64,000 bases of DNA, taken from the NCBI GenBank assembly GCA_022009995.1, contig CP091734.1, positions 806,001 through 870,000 on the forward strand, in the 5' to 3' direction. This DNA comes from Clostridiales bacterium. Lineage in GTDB: Bacteria; Bacillota; Clostridia; Christensenellales; CAG-917. A program made the translations under genes and the position numbers. Of this stretch, positions 18,180-27,402 are shown in pieces. Under the pieces are notes generated by a model. It was not told the DNA's origin. It worked only from the letters and a program-made list of their open reading frames with translations, and did not search any database. Every line of letters begins with the position of its first letter. The stretch's first letter is position 1.

Positions 18180-18488
18180 ATGGCAGGACAAAAAATCAGA
18201 ATTAAGTTGAAGGCTTACGACCACACCTTAATCGACGCATCGGCAGACAAGATTGTCGAAACGGTAAAAAGAGCGGGAACCAAGGTTTCGGGTCCCATTC
18301 CTCTTCCCACCGAGAAAGAAATCATCACGATTCTTCGCGCGCCGCACAAATATAAGGACAGCCGTGAGCAATTTGAATTAAGAACGCACAAACGTTTGAT
18401 CGATATCTACAACCCCAGCAGCAAGACGGTCGATTCTCTTATGAAACTCGATCTCCCCGCCGGCGTCGATATCAGCATCAAACTTTAA
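18180..18488 (+). CDS. rpsJ: 30S ribosomal protein S10
   Basis: This intact 102-residue S10 contains KIRIKLKAYDHTLID, SGPIPLPTEKE and the RTHKRLIDI core. S10 assembles in the 30S head and also serves as NusE in antitermination. The start is the ATG at 18180, because GGAGG lies 7 bases upstream; the in-frame ATG at 18129 lies inside a leader hairpin. It is the first gene of the S10 operon. Confidence 0.97.
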   Translation: MAGQKIRIKLKAYDHTLIDASADKIVETVKRAGTKVSGPIPLPTEKEIITILRAPHKYKDSREQFELRTHKRLIDIYNPSSKTVDSLMKLDLPAGVDISIKL

Positions 18489-18518
18489 TGTAAATACATT
18501 CGGAGGTGAACTTTATCT

Positions 18519-19154
18519 ATGAATAAAGCAATCATTGGAAAGAAACTGGGCATGAGCCAGATATTCACGGCAGACGGCACCGTTATTCCCGTAACGGTTG
18601 TCGAGGCAGGTCCCTGTCCCGTCGTACAGGTCAAAACGAAAGACCGTGACGGATACGAAGCCGTAAAAGTAGCGTTCGGCGCTATTAAGAAAAACAACGT
18701 AAACAAACCCGACGCGGGACAATTCAAAAAAGCCGGCGTCGAAGCAAAGCGCGTACTTAAAGAGTTCAAACTCGAAAACGCTGCTGAATACAAAGTCGGC
18801 GACGAAATCAAATGCACCGTCTTTTCGGAAGGCGATCACGTGGACGTTGTCGGCACTTCGAAAGGTCACGGCTTTTCGGGCGTCATTCAAAGATGGAACG
18901 CGCAACGCGTCGGCAGCATGTCGCACGGTACCGGTCCTATCCACAGAAGCGTAGGTTCAATGGCTGCAAACAGCGATCCTTCCCGTGTTTTCAAAAACAA
19001 ACACATGGCAGGTCAATGGGGCGCGGAACAAGTTACCGTTCAGAACCTTACAATCGCACGCGTTGACGAAGCAAGAAATCTTCTTCTGATCAAGGGCGGC
19101 ATTCCCGGTCCTCGCGGCGGATACGTCTTCGTCAAACAATCAATCAAGGGCTAA
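18519..19154 (+). CDS. rplC: 50S ribosomal protein L3
   Basis: This intact 211-residue L3 starts MNKAIIGKKLGMSQIF. It carries KGHGFSGVIQRW and HGTGPIHRSVGS, the loop that reaches the peptidyl-transferase centre. L3 is an early assembly protein of the 50S subunit. It lies 30 bases after rpsJ and 15 before rplD. The length is normal for Firmicutes. Confidence 0.97.
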   Translation: MNKAIIGKKLGMSQIFTADGTVIPVTVVEAGPCPVVQVKTKDRDGYEAVKVAFGAIKKNNVNKPDAGQFKKAGVEAKRVLKEFKLENAAEYKVGDEIKCTVFSEGDHVDVVGTSKGHGFSGVIQRWNAQRVGSMSHGTGPIHRSVGSMAANSDPSRVFKNKHMAGQWGAEQVTVQNLTIARVDEARNLLLIKGGIPGPRGGYVFVKQSIKG

Positions 19155-19169
19155 TCGGAGGATACAGAG

Positions 19170-19788
19170 ATGAAATTAAACGTTATGAATATGGCCGGCA
19201 AGAAAGTCGGCACCGTCGAACTTAACGACGAGTTGTTCAATATCGAGTACAACGAAGCTCTTATCCATCAGATTGTCGTTGCACAACTTGCAAACAAACG
19301 TCAGGGCACGAAAAGCACGCTCACCCGTGCGGAAGTCCGTGGCGGCGGCGTAAAGCCTTATCGTCAGAAAGGTACCGGTCGCGCTCGTCAAGGTTCAATC
19401 CGTTCGCCTCAATTCGTAAAAGGCGGCGTCGTATTCGCACCGAAGCCCCGCGACTTCTCAAAGAGAACCAACAAATTCGCAAGACGTCTTGCATTGTTGT
19501 CGGCTCTTTCCGAGAAAATCCGTACCAACGAAGTTACCGTCATCGATAACATCGAACTGAAAGACGCAAACCAAAGAGGTCGTTGCAGTGCTTAAAGCCC
19601 TCGGCCTTGATAAAACCACCCTTATCGTTACTGCGGACAAGGACGAACTCGTGCTTCGTGCGGCGGGCAACCTTGAAAAAGTCGAAGTAACGACCGCCGA
19701 CCTTATCAACGTCTATGAAGTCGTGAAGAACAACAACTGCTTGTTCACCAAGGCGGCAATTGAAAAAATCGAGGAGGCAAATGCATAA
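19170..19788 (+). CDS. rplD: 50S ribosomal protein L4 (one consensus frameshift)
   Basis: L4 lines the exit tunnel and can regulate its own operon. RAEVRGGGVKPYRQKGTGRARQG is the conserved tunnel loop. The frame breaks near 19569, where A5C appears as A3C; restoring two A gives DAKTKEVVAVLKALGL, which aligns without gaps with B. subtilis L4. The corrected length is 206 residues. The stop overlaps rplW (TAATG). Confidence 0.95.
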
Positions 19789-20078
19789 TGACTGCTTACG
19801 ATATCATTATTAAACCTATCCTCTCCGAAAAGAGTTACGACGGTATCGCGGACAAAAAGTACGTCTTTATGGTCCACCCCGACGCCACCAAGACCCAAAT
19901 CAAAAACGCGGTCGAGGAAATTTTCGAAGTTAAGGTTGAAAAAGTCAACACCATCAACGTTACCGGTAAAATGAAAAGAATGGGCAGAAACGAAGGCCGC
20001 AGGTCTTCCTACAAGAAAGCCTACGTACAACTTACCGACGAAAGCAAGTCCATCGAGTTCTTCGAGAGTCTTGCATAA
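19788..20078 (+). CDS. rplW: 50S ribosomal protein L23
   Basis: This intact 96-residue L23 (YDIIIKPILSEKS start, VEKVNTINVTGKMKRMGR loop) sits at the tunnel exit, where trigger factor and SRP dock. The length is normal. Its start overlaps the rplD stop by one base. Confidence 0.97.
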   Translation: MTAYDIIIKPILSEKSYDGIADKKYVFMVHPDATKTQIKNAVEEIFEVKVEKVNTINVTGKMKRMGRNEGRRSSYKKAYVQLTDESKSIEFFESLA

Positions 20079-20093
20079 TAGGAGGAATGAACA

Positions 20094-20921
20094 ATGGCTA
20101 TTAAGAAATTCAAACCGACTACCCCTTCGCGCCGTTTCATGACGGTCTCGACTTTTGACGAAGTCACCACCACGACTCCGGAACGCAGCCTGCTTGTCAG
20201 CAAGAACAAATCCGGCGGACGTAACGCAAACGGCAGAATCACCGTCAGACACATTGGCGGCGGCAACAGAGTAAAATACAGAATTATCGACTTCAAACGC
20301 GATAAAGACGGTATCCCCGCAAAGGTCGCTACCATCGAGTACGATCCCAACCGTTCCGCAAACATCGCACTTCTCAACTATGCAGACGGCGAAAAACGCT
20401 ACATCATCGCTCCTCTCGGAATTACCGTCGGCGACGTGGTAGTAAGCGGACCCGATGCAGATATCAAAGCAGGCAACTGCCTTCCCATCGAAAACATTCC
20501 CGTCGGTACCGTTATCCATAATATCGAGCTTAACCCCGGTCGCGGCGCACAACTTTGCAGAGCAGCCGGCAACGAAGCGCAACTTATGGCAAAAGAAGGC
20601 AAGTACGCAACCGTACGTCTTCCCAGCGGCGAAATGAGATATATCCTTGCGCGTTGCAAAGCGACCATCGGTCAGATCGGCAACGTCGACCACGAAATCG
20701 TATCGCTTGGCAAAGCCGGCCGTAAACGTCATATGGGCGTCAGACCTACCGTCCGCGGTGTCGTTATGAACCCCTGTGATCACCCGCACGGCGGCGGCGA
20801 GGGCAAATCTCCCGTCGGTATGCCCAGCCCTGTTACTCCTTGGGGTAAACCCGCATTGGGATATAAGACCCGCAAGAAGAAGAATGTCAACGATAAGTAT
20901 ATTATCAAGCGTGTAAACTAG
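20094..20921 (+). CDS. rplB: 50S ribosomal protein L2
   Basis: This intact 275-residue L2 includes the conserved GGGNRVKYRIIDFKRDK region, the central RLPSGEMRYI and the C-terminal NPCDHPHGGGEG loop, whose His is placed near the peptidyl-transferase centre. It is required for subunit association. AGGAGG precedes the start. Confidence 0.97.
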   Translation: MAIKKFKPTTPSRRFMTVSTFDEVTTTTPERSLLVSKNKSGGRNANGRITVRHIGGGNRVKYRIIDFKRDKDGIPAKVATIEYDPNRSANIALLNYADGEKRYIIAPLGITVGDVVVSGPDADIKAGNCLPIENIPVGTVIHNIELNPGRGAQLCRAAGNEAQLMAKEGKYATVRLPSGEMRYILARCKATIGQIGNVDHEIVSLGKAGRKRHMGVRPTVRGVVMNPCDHPHGGGEGKSPVGMPSPVTPWGKPALGYKTRKKKNVNDKYIIKRVN

Positions 20922-20932
20922 GAGGCTATTAT

Positions 20933-21214
20933 ATGAGCAGGTCAGTTAAGAAAGGGCCTTACGTTGAAGAAAGGCTTATGAAAAGAATAATCGCAATGAA
21001 CGAGAGCGGTGAATTGAAACCCGTCAAAACCTGGTCAAGGGCTTCCACCATCTTCCCTGAAATGGTCGGTCACACGATCGCCGTTCACGACGGAAGAAAG
21101 CACGTTCCCGTATTCGTTACCGAAGAAATGATCGGATGCAAACTCGGTGAGTTCGCACCCACCCGTACCTTTAAGGGACACGCAGCCGGCGAAAAATCGA
21201 CCGGTGCGAAATAG
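20933..21214 (+). CDS. rpsS: 30S ribosomal protein S19
   Basis: This intact 93-residue S19 starts MSRSVKKGPYVEERL and ends in the FAPTRTFKGHA region. It binds the 30S head with S13 and contacts A-site tRNA. A GGAGG site is present. Confidence 0.97.
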   Translation: MSRSVKKGPYVEERLMKRIIAMNESGELKPVKTWSRASTIFPEMVGHTIAVHDGRKHVPVFVTEEMIGCKLGEFAPTRTFKGHAAGEKSTGAK

Positions 21215-21225
21215 GAGGTATTCAG

Positions 21226-21615
21226 ATGGCTACAAGAAGTAAACAAAAATCTTTGGCAAGAAAGACAAACGCCGATAAGCGTCCCCATGCCGTAGCGAAA
21301 TATATCAGAATCTCTCCCTTCAAGGTAAGAATCGTTCTCGATATCATCCGTGGCAAAAAATACAACGAAGCGGTCGCTATCCTCGAAAACACTTCGAAAG
21401 CGGCTTGCCCCGAAGTTCTTAAAGTGCTTAACAGCGCGGCGGCAAACGCCGAGAACAACCTCAATATGAGCAAAAACGATTTGTTCGTTGCAGAGTGCTT
21501 CTGCGATCAGGGTCCCATTCTCAAAAGAATCAACCCCGTATCGAAGGGACGCGCACACCGCATCAACAAACGCACAAGCCATATCACTGTCATTTTGGAC
21601 ACCGTTAAGGACTAG
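21226..21615 (+). CDS. rplV: 50S ribosomal protein L22
   Basis: This intact 129-residue L22 has AVAKYIRISPFKVRIVLD at the N-terminal region and the tunnel beta-hairpin KRINPVSKGRAHRINKRTSH. It has a short N-terminal extension (about 15 basic residues) relative to B. subtilis. Macrolide-contact residues lie in the hairpin. Confidence 0.96.
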   Translation: MATRSKQKSLARKTNADKRPHAVAKYIRISPFKVRIVLDIIRGKKYNEAVAILENTSKAACPEVLKVLNSAAANAENNLNMSKNDLFVAECFCDQGPILKRINPVSKGRAHRINKRTSHITVILDTVKD

Positions 21616-21624
21616 GAGGTAACT

Positions 21625-22294
21625 ATGGGTCAGAAAGTTAATGCACACGGCAACAGAGTCGGTATTATTAAAGATTGGGATACCAAATGGTACGCGGACA
21701 AGAAACTTCGCAACCAACCTTAAACAAGACGACGACATCCGTAAATTCATTAAGAAAAATTATTACAAGAGCGCGATTTCGAAAATCACCATCGAACGCG
21801 CTGCCAACAAGGTTACCGTCAACATTCACACCGGTCGTCCCGCAACCATCATCGGTAAGCAGGGCGCAGGCGTCGAGGCAATGAAGAAAGATGTTCAGAA
21901 ATTCTGCCCCGAACGCAACGTCAACATCAACGTTATCGAAGTGAAACGTCCCGATATGGACGCACAACTCGTTGCGGAAAGGATTGCGGAACAACTCGAA
22001 GCGCGCGCATCGTTCAGACGCAGCATGAAACAAGCGATGAGCAAGGCTATCTGGGCAGGCGCAAAGGGTGTTAAAACGATGGTCAGCGGTCGTCTTGACG
22101 GCGCAGAAATCGCAAGAAGCGAAAATTATCACGAGGGTTCTGTTCCCCTTCAAACTCTTCGCGCGGATATCGATTACGGCTTTGCGGAAGCAAAAACCAC
22201 GTTCGGTCAGATCGGCGTAAAAGTTTGGATTTACAAAGGCGAAGTCCTTGGCGGAGTACCCAGAGAGGAGGTAACGACAAATGTTAATGCCTAA
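21625..22294 (+). CDS. rpsC: 30S ribosomal protein S3 (one consensus frameshift)
   Basis: S3 forms part of the mRNA entry channel. MGQKVNAHGNRVGIIKDWD begins the protein, the KH domain shows GRPATIIGKQGAGVEAMKKD, and the C-terminal domain includes ADIDYGFAEAKTTFG. The frame shifts near 21703 at an A3C. Restoring two A (or removing one) restores the FATNL segment, giving 222-223 residues. The stop lies inside rplP. Confidence 0.95.
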
Positions 22295-22721
22295 AAGAGT
22301 TAAAAGACGTCGTCAGATGCGCGGCAGAATGAAAGGCAACGCGAACAAAGGTAACAGAATCGCTTACGGCGAATACGGCCTTGTCGCAGCGGAACCCTGC
22401 TGGATTACAAGCAATCAGATCGAAGCGGCGCGTGTCGCAATGACGAGATATATCAAACGTGGCGGTCAGGTTTGGGTTGACATCTTCCCCCACAAGCCCG
22501 TTACGAAGAAACCCGCCGGCACCCGTATGGGTAGCGGTAAAGGTTCTCCCGAATATTGGGTAGCAGTCGTGAAACCCGGTCGCGTTATGTTTGAAATGGC
22601 CGGCGTATCCGAAGACGTTGCAAGAGAAGCATTGAGACTTGCTTCTGCAAAACTTCCCATCAAGTGCAAGATTTACAACAAGGCTCAACTTGAAGCAAAA
22701 CTTGCCGAAAGAAGGCGGTGA
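22281..22721 (+). CDS. rplP: 50S ribosomal protein L16
   Basis: This intact 146-residue L16 (MLMPKRVKRRRQMRGRMKG) positions tRNA in the A and P sites. It overlaps rpsC by 14 bases, indicating coupling. A second in-frame ATG two codons later is possible, but the MLMPKR start matches the family and follows GAGGAGG. Confidence 0.96.
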   Translation: MLMPKRVKRRRQMRGRMKGNANKGNRIAYGEYGLVAAEPCWITSNQIEAARVAMTRYIKRGGQVWVDIFPHKPVTKKPAGTRMGSGKGSPEYWVAVVKPGRVMFEMAGVSEDVAREALRLASAKLPIKCKIYNKAQLEAKLAERRR

Positions 22722-22727
22722 AGCGAA

Positions 22728-22970
22728 ATGAAAACGAACGTTTTATATAACAAGACAAACGAAGAGTTGCAACAACAACTTAAAGAGTTGAAGTCGGAAT
22801 TATTCTACCTTCGCTTTAAGCACGCGACCAATCAGTTGACCAACCCCAACGTCCTCAGCAACTGCAAGAAGGACATCGCAAGGGTACAAACCATTTTGCG
22901 TCAACGCGAACTCAATATCTCTGTCGAGCCCGTAGCCCCCGCAAAGAAATCGGGCAAAAAGGCTAAATAG
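22728..22970 (+). CDS. rpmC: 50S ribosomal protein L29
   Basis: This 80-residue protein has the two long helices of L29 (NEELQQQLKELKSELFYLRF, then NCKKDIARVQTILRQRE) and an added Lys-Ala-Pro tail. L29 lies at the tunnel exit near L23. The start follows the rplP stop by 6 bases. Confidence 0.95.
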   Translation: MKTNVLYNKTNEELQQQLKELKSELFYLRFKHATNQLTNPNVLSNCKKDIARVQTILRQRELNISVEPVAPAKKSGKKAK

Positions 22971-22981
22971 GAGGGACTTAA

Positions 22982-23254
22982 ATGGAAAACACAGTAAATA
23001 TCGAAAGAAATCTGCGTAAAAACCGCGTCGGTATCGTCGTATCCGATAAAATGGACAAGACCATCGTCGTCGCAATCGAGCAGAGAGTAAAGCATCCCCT
23101 CTACAAGAAGATCGTCAAACGTACCAAGAAATTCAAGGTTCACGACGAAAACAACGTTGCAGGCGTAGGCGACAAAGTTCTTATCGCCGAAACCCGCCAT
23201 CTCAGCAAAGACAAATGCTGGCGCTTGGTGGAAGTCATCAAGAAAGCAGAGTAA
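22982..23254 (+). CDS. rpsQ: 30S ribosomal protein S17
   Basis: This intact 90-residue OB-fold protein carries GIVVSDKMDKTIVVAIE, HPLYKKIVKRTKKFKVHDE and ETRHLSKDKCWRLVEV. It is a primary 16S rRNA-binding protein. A GGAGG site precedes it. Confidence 0.97.
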   Translation: MENTVNIERNLRKNRVGIVVSDKMDKTIVVAIEQRVKHPLYKKIVKRTKKFKVHDENNVAGVGDKVLIAETRHLSKDKCWRLVEVIKKAE

Positions 23255-23268
23255 GGAGGGCGTGATAA

Positions 23269-23637
23269 ATGATTCAACCGCAAAGTAGATTAAAAGTCGC
23301 AGACAACTCCGGCGCAAAAGAAATCATGTGCATCAGAGTTTTGGGCGGCAGTTTCAGAAGAAGTGGCAATATCGGTGACGTTATCGTAGCCTCCGTAAAG
23401 AGCGCAACGGTTGGCGGCGTCGTTAAGAAAGGCGACGTTGTCAAAGCGGTTATCGTAAGAACGAGCAAGGGCATTCGTCGCGCAGACGGCAGCCATATCA
23501 AGTTCGACGACAACGCGGCAGTCATCATCGACGCACAGAAACAGCCCCGCGGTACTCGTATCTTCGGGCCTGTTGCAAGGGAACTTCGCGATAAAGATTA
23601 CATGAAAATCATTTCGCTCGCTCCCGAGGTTCTGTAA
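23269..23637 (+). CDS. rplN: 50S ribosomal protein L14
   Basis: This intact 122-residue L14 starts MIQPQSRLKVADNSGAKE and ends ISLAPEVL. It forms an intersubunit bridge and binds the silencing factor RsfS. The length is exactly the family norm. Confidence 0.97.
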   Translation: MIQPQSRLKVADNSGAKEIMCIRVLGGSFRRSGNIGDVIVASVKSATVGGVVKKGDVVKAVIVRTSKGIRRADGSHIKFDDNAAVIIDAQKQPRGTRIFGPVARELRDKDYMKIISLAPEVL

Positions 23638-23652
23638 GGAGGACACACGACA

Positions 23653-24057
23653 ATGGCAGCATTAAACGTTAAAAAAGGCGATAACGTAATGGTTATCACC
23701 GGTAAAGATAAAGGCACTGCGGGCGAAGTCCTTAAAGTATATCCCGAGGACAATCGCATCGTGGTAAAAGGCGTCAACGAGGTTCACAAACACGTGAAAC
23801 CCCGCAAAGCGCAGGATAAAGGCGGCATCGTCAAACAAGAAGGCACTATCGACGTGTCCAACGTTATGGTCATTTGCCCCGCTTGCCACGAAGTAGTTCG
23901 CGTAAAACACGCAGAACTTACCGAAGACGGCAAATCCAAGAAGATTCGTGCTTGTGCAAAATGCGGCGCAGACCTTGACGGCAAGAAAGTTTCCGCCAAG
24001 AAAGCAGCCAAAAAAGTTGCGAAAAAAGCCGCATCCAAGGCAAAAGACGCCGAATAA
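23653..24057 (+). CDS. rplX: 50S ribosomal protein L24 with a zinc-ribbon-like site and basic tail
   Basis: The KOW-domain L24 core (KKGDNVMVITGKDKGTAGEV) initiates 50S assembly. At 134 residues it is about 30 longer than B. subtilis L24. It has CPAC and CAKC pairs (near residues 77-80 and 107-110) that could bind one zinc ion, and a C-terminal Lys-Ala tail. Cys pairs at this place occur in some bacterial L24 proteins. Confidence 0.95.
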   Translation: MAALNVKKGDNVMVITGKDKGTAGEVLKVYPEDNRIVVKGVNEVHKHVKPRKAQDKGGIVKQEGTIDVSNVMVICPACHEVVRVKHAELTEDGKSKKIRACAKCGADLDGKKVSAKKAAKKVAKKAASKAKDAE

Positions 24058-24071
24058 TACGGAGGTAATAT

Positions 24072-24641
24072 ATGGCTGAAAAGACAAACGATGTTCAAAG
24101 AAACTGGTTGCAAGCCTATTATAAGGAAACGGTAGTTCCCGCCCTTATCAAGGAATTCAACTATACGAATATCAATCAAGTTCCTAAAATCGAGAAAATC
24201 GTTCTCAACATGGGCCTTGGCGACGTGAGAGACAACGCAAAGAGTTTGCAACTCGCCGTTGACGAACTCAAACTTATCGCAGGACAAAAGCCTATCGTTA
24301 CGAAGGCAAAGAAGAGCGTTGCGAACTTCAAAGTAAGAGAAGGTCAGAACGTCGGCGCAAAAGTTACGCTCCGTGGACAGAGAATGTACGATTTCTTTGC
24401 AAAACTTACCTGCATCGCGCTTCCTCGCGTACGTGACTTCAAGGGCGTATCGAGAAAGTCCTTCGACGGCCGCGGCAACTATGCGCTCGGCGTCAAAGAG
24501 CAGTTGATTTTCCCTGAAATTTCCTATGATCAGGTCGAAAAAATCCGCGGCTTCGACATTTGCGTCGTCACCACCGCGAACACCGACGAAGAAGCAAGGG
24601 AACTTCTGAAACTGATGGGCATGCCCTTCGCAAAGAATTAG
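24072..24641 (+). CDS. rplE: 50S ribosomal protein L5
   Basis: This intact 189-residue L5 includes KIEKIVLNMGLGD and YALGVKEQLIFPEI. It binds 5S rRNA and contacts the P-site tRNA. A short N-terminal extension (about 10 residues) precedes the family core. GGAGG lies before the ATG. Confidence 0.97.
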   Translation: MAEKTNDVQRNWLQAYYKETVVPALIKEFNYTNINQVPKIEKIVLNMGLGDVRDNAKSLQLAVDELKLIAGQKPIVTKAKKSVANFKVREGQNVGAKVTLRGQRMYDFFAKLTCIALPRVRDFKGVSRKSFDGRGNYALGVKEQLIFPEISYDQVEKIRGFDICVVTTANTDEEARELLKLMGMPFAKN

Positions 24642-24651
24642 GAGGCTTAAA

Positions 24652-24837
24652 ATGGCAAAAAAAGCATTAGTCAATAAACAACAAAGACCGGCTAAATATT
24701 CGACGAGAGCATACACCCGTTGCTCCATCTGCGGCCGTCCCCACGCGGTACTTCGCAAGTACGGCATTTGCAGAATTTGCTTCCGCGAACTGGCTTACAA
24801 AGGTCAGATTCCCGGCGTCAAGAAAGCAAGCTGGTAA
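24652..24837 (+). CDS. rpsN: 30S ribosomal protein S14, zinc-binding type
   Basis: This 61-residue type-Z S14 has CSIC and CRIC pairs (about residues 24-27 and 40-43) forming the zinc site, with RPHAVLRKYGICRICFRELA between and after them. It assembles in the 30S head. No zinc-free paralogue is in this window. Confidence 0.97.
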   Translation: MAKKALVNKQQRPAKYSTRAYTRCSICGRPHAVLRKYGICRICFRELAYKGQIPGVKKASW

Positions 24838-24852
24838 CAGGAGGATAGAGAT

Positions 24853-25253
24853 ATGTCAATGACAACAGACCCCATTGCAGATATGCTTACCCGCATCAGG
24901 AACGCACTTACTGCAAACACGAAACAGTTGAAATCCCCGCCTCCAAAATCAAGGTTAACATCGCCGAGATTTTAAAGAAAGAAGGCTATATCGCCGATTA
25001 CGAAGTCATCGAAAACGGCGTTCAGGGCGCAATCAAAATCACGCTTAAATACGCAGGCAAGAACAAGAAGGTCATCACCGGACTTAAACGCATCAGCAAA
25101 CCCGGTCTTCGCGTTTACTGCGAAAGCACGAAAATACCTTCGGTTCTGAACGGAATGGGCATTGCCATTCTTTCGACCTCGCAAGGCGTCATGACCGACA
25201 AAGAAGCAAGAGAAGCCGGCTGCGGCGGAGAAGTTCTTGCTTACGTCTGGTAA
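24853..25253 (+). CDS. rpsH: 30S ribosomal protein S8 (one consensus frameshift)
   Basis: S8 is a central 16S rRNA binder and regulates the spc operon in E. coli. TTDPIADMLTRIRNA begins it, and ISTSQGVMTDKEAREAGCGG ends it. One A is missing near 24924 (A4C to A3C); restoring it gives TAKHETVEIPASKIK, aligned without gaps to B. subtilis. The corrected length is 133 residues. Confidence 0.95.
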
Positions 25254-25271
25254 TAAAGGGAGGTACAGAAT

Positions 25272-25821
25272 ATGTCAAGAATAGGAAGACTTCCCGTTGT
25301 TATCCCCCAGGGCGTTACCGTAACGTTTGCTGACGGCGTCGCAACCGTCAAAGGACCGCTCGGCACCCTTTCGGAAGAAATCAAAGGTCATATCAACCTT
25401 GAAATCAAGGGAAACGAAGCAATCTTTACAAGAGATAACGAAGAAAGAAACCAAAGCGTTGCACGGCTTGTACAGGGCAACCCTTCACAATATGGTGGAA
25501 GGCGTTACCAAAGGTTTTGAAAAACACCTTATGATCTCGGGCGTCGGCGTCAAGGTTACTCTTCAAGGCACGAAACTCGTTATGAACATCGGTTTCTCGC
25601 ATCCCGTCGAAGTGGAACAACCCAAAGGTATCACGTTCGCCGTCGTCAACGCCACCCCGAACCTTGTCGAAATCGCCGTCAAAGGCATCGACAAAATCGA
25701 AGTCGGTCAATGCGCGGCAACTATCAAAGCCATCAAGAAGGTTGAACCTTATCACGGCTACGGCATCTACTACAAGGACGAAGTCGTTGTACGTAAAGAA
25801 GGCAAGACGGCCGGTAAATAA
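25272..25821 (+). CDS. rplF: 50S ribosomal protein L6 (one consensus frameshift)
   Basis: L6 stabilises the base of the L7/L12 stalk. MSRIGRLPVVIPQGV is the family start, and EPYHGYGIYYKDEVV lies near the end. The frame breaks near 25454, within AAAC. Joining gives ALHGLYRATLHNMVEGV and 182-183 residues in total. Confidence 0.95.
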
Positions 25822-25834
25822 AGGAGCGTAAAGT

Positions 25835-26203
25835 ATGATTTCCAAATTAGATAAAAACACTGACAGGCTCGCAAGACACGCAAGAGTCAGAAAGAAGATC
25901 GGCGGTACTGCTGAAAGACCCCGCTTCGACGTTTACAGAAGCAATATGCACATCTACGTTCAGGTCATCGACGACGTCGCCGGAAAAACCCTTGCCGCAG
26001 CATCTACGGTAGAAAAAGAAATCGGCAAAATGGTTGAAGGCAAGAGCAAAACCGAAGCCGCGAAAATCGTCGGCGCGGAAGCCGCAAAACGCGCGATCGC
26101 CGCAGGCATCACCGAAGTGGTTTTCGACCGTGGCGGTTACATCTATACCGGAAGAGTCGCAGCGGTTGCGGACGGCGCAAGAGAAGCCGGCCTGAAATTC
26201 TAG
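25835..26203 (+). CDS. rplR: 50S ribosomal protein L18
   Basis: This intact 122-residue L18 (RHARVRKKIGGTAERPRFDV, FDRGGYIYTGRVAAVADGAR) binds 5S rRNA with L5 and L25. It lies 13 bases after rplF and 10 before rpsE. Confidence 0.97.
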   Translation: MISKLDKNTDRLARHARVRKKIGGTAERPRFDVYRSNMHIYVQVIDDVAGKTLAAASTVEKEIGKMVEGKSKTEAAKIVGAEAAKRAIAAGITEVVFDRGGYIYTGRVAAVADGAREAGLKF

Positions 26204-26213
26204 GGAGGTTATT

Positions 26214-26749
26214 ATGGCAGAAAGAAACGAAAAGTTCAATAAAAACAGAGGCGAGAAGCGCGAGGACAATACCCCGCACAGACTCATTGCCATTAACCGC
26301 GTAACGAAGGTTGTCAAAGGCGGCCGCAGAATGCGTTTCACCGCACTTGTCGTCGTCGGCGACGAAAAGGGCAGCGTAGGTATCGGCACCGGTAAGGCAG
26401 CCGAAGTACCCGAGGCAATCAAGAAGGCGGTCGAAGCGGCAAAACGCGACGTCAAACCCGTCGCAGTCGTCGGAACGACCATTCCTCATCGCGCAGAAGG
26501 CGTCTATGGCAGAGGCAGAGTTCTTCTTATGCCCGCCGAAGAAGGTACCGGCGTTATCGCCGGCGGTCCCGTACGTGCCGTTCTTGAAATGGCAGGTATC
26601 AAAGATATCCGTACGAAATCCATCGGCACCACGACTCCTATCAACTGCGTACGCGCAACCATTAACGGTTTAAGACAACTCCGCACCGCCGAAGAAATTA
26701 TGGAAGTAAGAAACATCGGCAAAGCGGACGACGAAAAATCGTGCTGTAA
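26214..26749 (+). CDS. rpsE: 30S ribosomal protein S5 (C-terminal consensus frameshift)
   Basis: S5 helps unwind mRNA and sets decoding fidelity. The N-terminal dsRNA-like domain (INRVTKVVKGGRRMRFTALV) and the ATTPINCVRATINGL-type C-terminal domain are intact. The last codons as read give a Cys-rich ending (KSCCNRR) that runs through the rpmD ribosome-binding site. Adding one A at 26739 (A6T read as A5T) ends the protein DEKIVL at 26749, which I favour. Length 178. Confidence 0.9.
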
Positions 26750-26764
26750 TCGGAGGTAACCGAA

Positions 26765-26944
26765 ATGAAACAAATTAAAGTAACTTTGGTTAAAAGCACC
26801 ATCGGCGCAGTCAAAAAGCAACAGGCTACCGTTGAAGCGTTAGGTCTTCACAAAATCGGACAGTCCAAAGTATTTACGGACAGCGAGGTTTTGCAAGGTA
26901 TGCTTAAAGTAGTCTCCCACTTGGTCAAAGTGGAAGAAGCGTAA
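26765..26944 (+). CDS. rpmD: 50S ribosomal protein L30
   Basis: This 59-residue L30 reads MKQIKVTLVKSTIGAVKKQQ and continues with the usual LGLHKIGQS motif. It was found by eye because it is short. GGAGG lies 8 bases before the ATG, and it fits the standard place between rpsE and rplO. Confidence 0.95.
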   Translation: MKQIKVTLVKSTIGAVKKQQATVEALGLHKIGQSKVFTDSEVLQGMLKVVSHLVKVEEA

Positions 26945-26959
26945 AGGGAGGGCACATTT

Positions 26960-27402
26960 ATGAAAATGCACACTTTACAACCCGCCGAAGGCGCGGTAAG
27001 AGACGTAAAAAGACTTGGCAGAGGTATCGGCTCGGGTACGGGCAAAACCTCCGGCAAAGGTCATAAAGGTCAATGGGCAAGAAGCGGCGGCGGCGTACGT
27101 CCCGGCTTCGAAGGCGGTCAAATGCCTATTTGCCGTCGTTTGCCTAAACGCGGCTTCACCAATAATTTCAAGAAAGTATATTCAATCGTGAACGTGGGCG
27201 ACCTCGATGTGTTCGAGGCAAACACCGAGATCACGCTCGAACTCTTGTACGAGAATCGCATCGTCGGAAAGATGGAACCTTATGGTCTGAAAGTCCTCGG
27301 ATGCGGCGAACTCACGAAACCCTTACCGTTAAAGCCAGCAAATTCACGGCTTCTGCGGTAGCGGCAATCGAAAAGGCAGGCGGAAAAGCAGAGGTGTTAT
27401 AA
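26960..27402 (+). CDS. rplO: 50S ribosomal protein L15 (one consensus frameshift)
   Basis: L15 is a late-assembly 50S protein. The Gly-rich N-terminus (RLGRGIGSGTGKTSGKGHKG) and LPKRGFTNNF are typical. One A is missing near 27318 (A4C to A3C); restoring it gives LTKTLTVKASKFTASA. The stop overlaps the secY ATG (TAATG). The corrected length is 147, matching B. subtilis. Confidence 0.95.

Noticed and set aside
26747..26759. Cys-rich C-terminus of S5 as a real feature
   Set aside because: One restored A ends the protein earlier and frees the rpmD ribosome-binding site.
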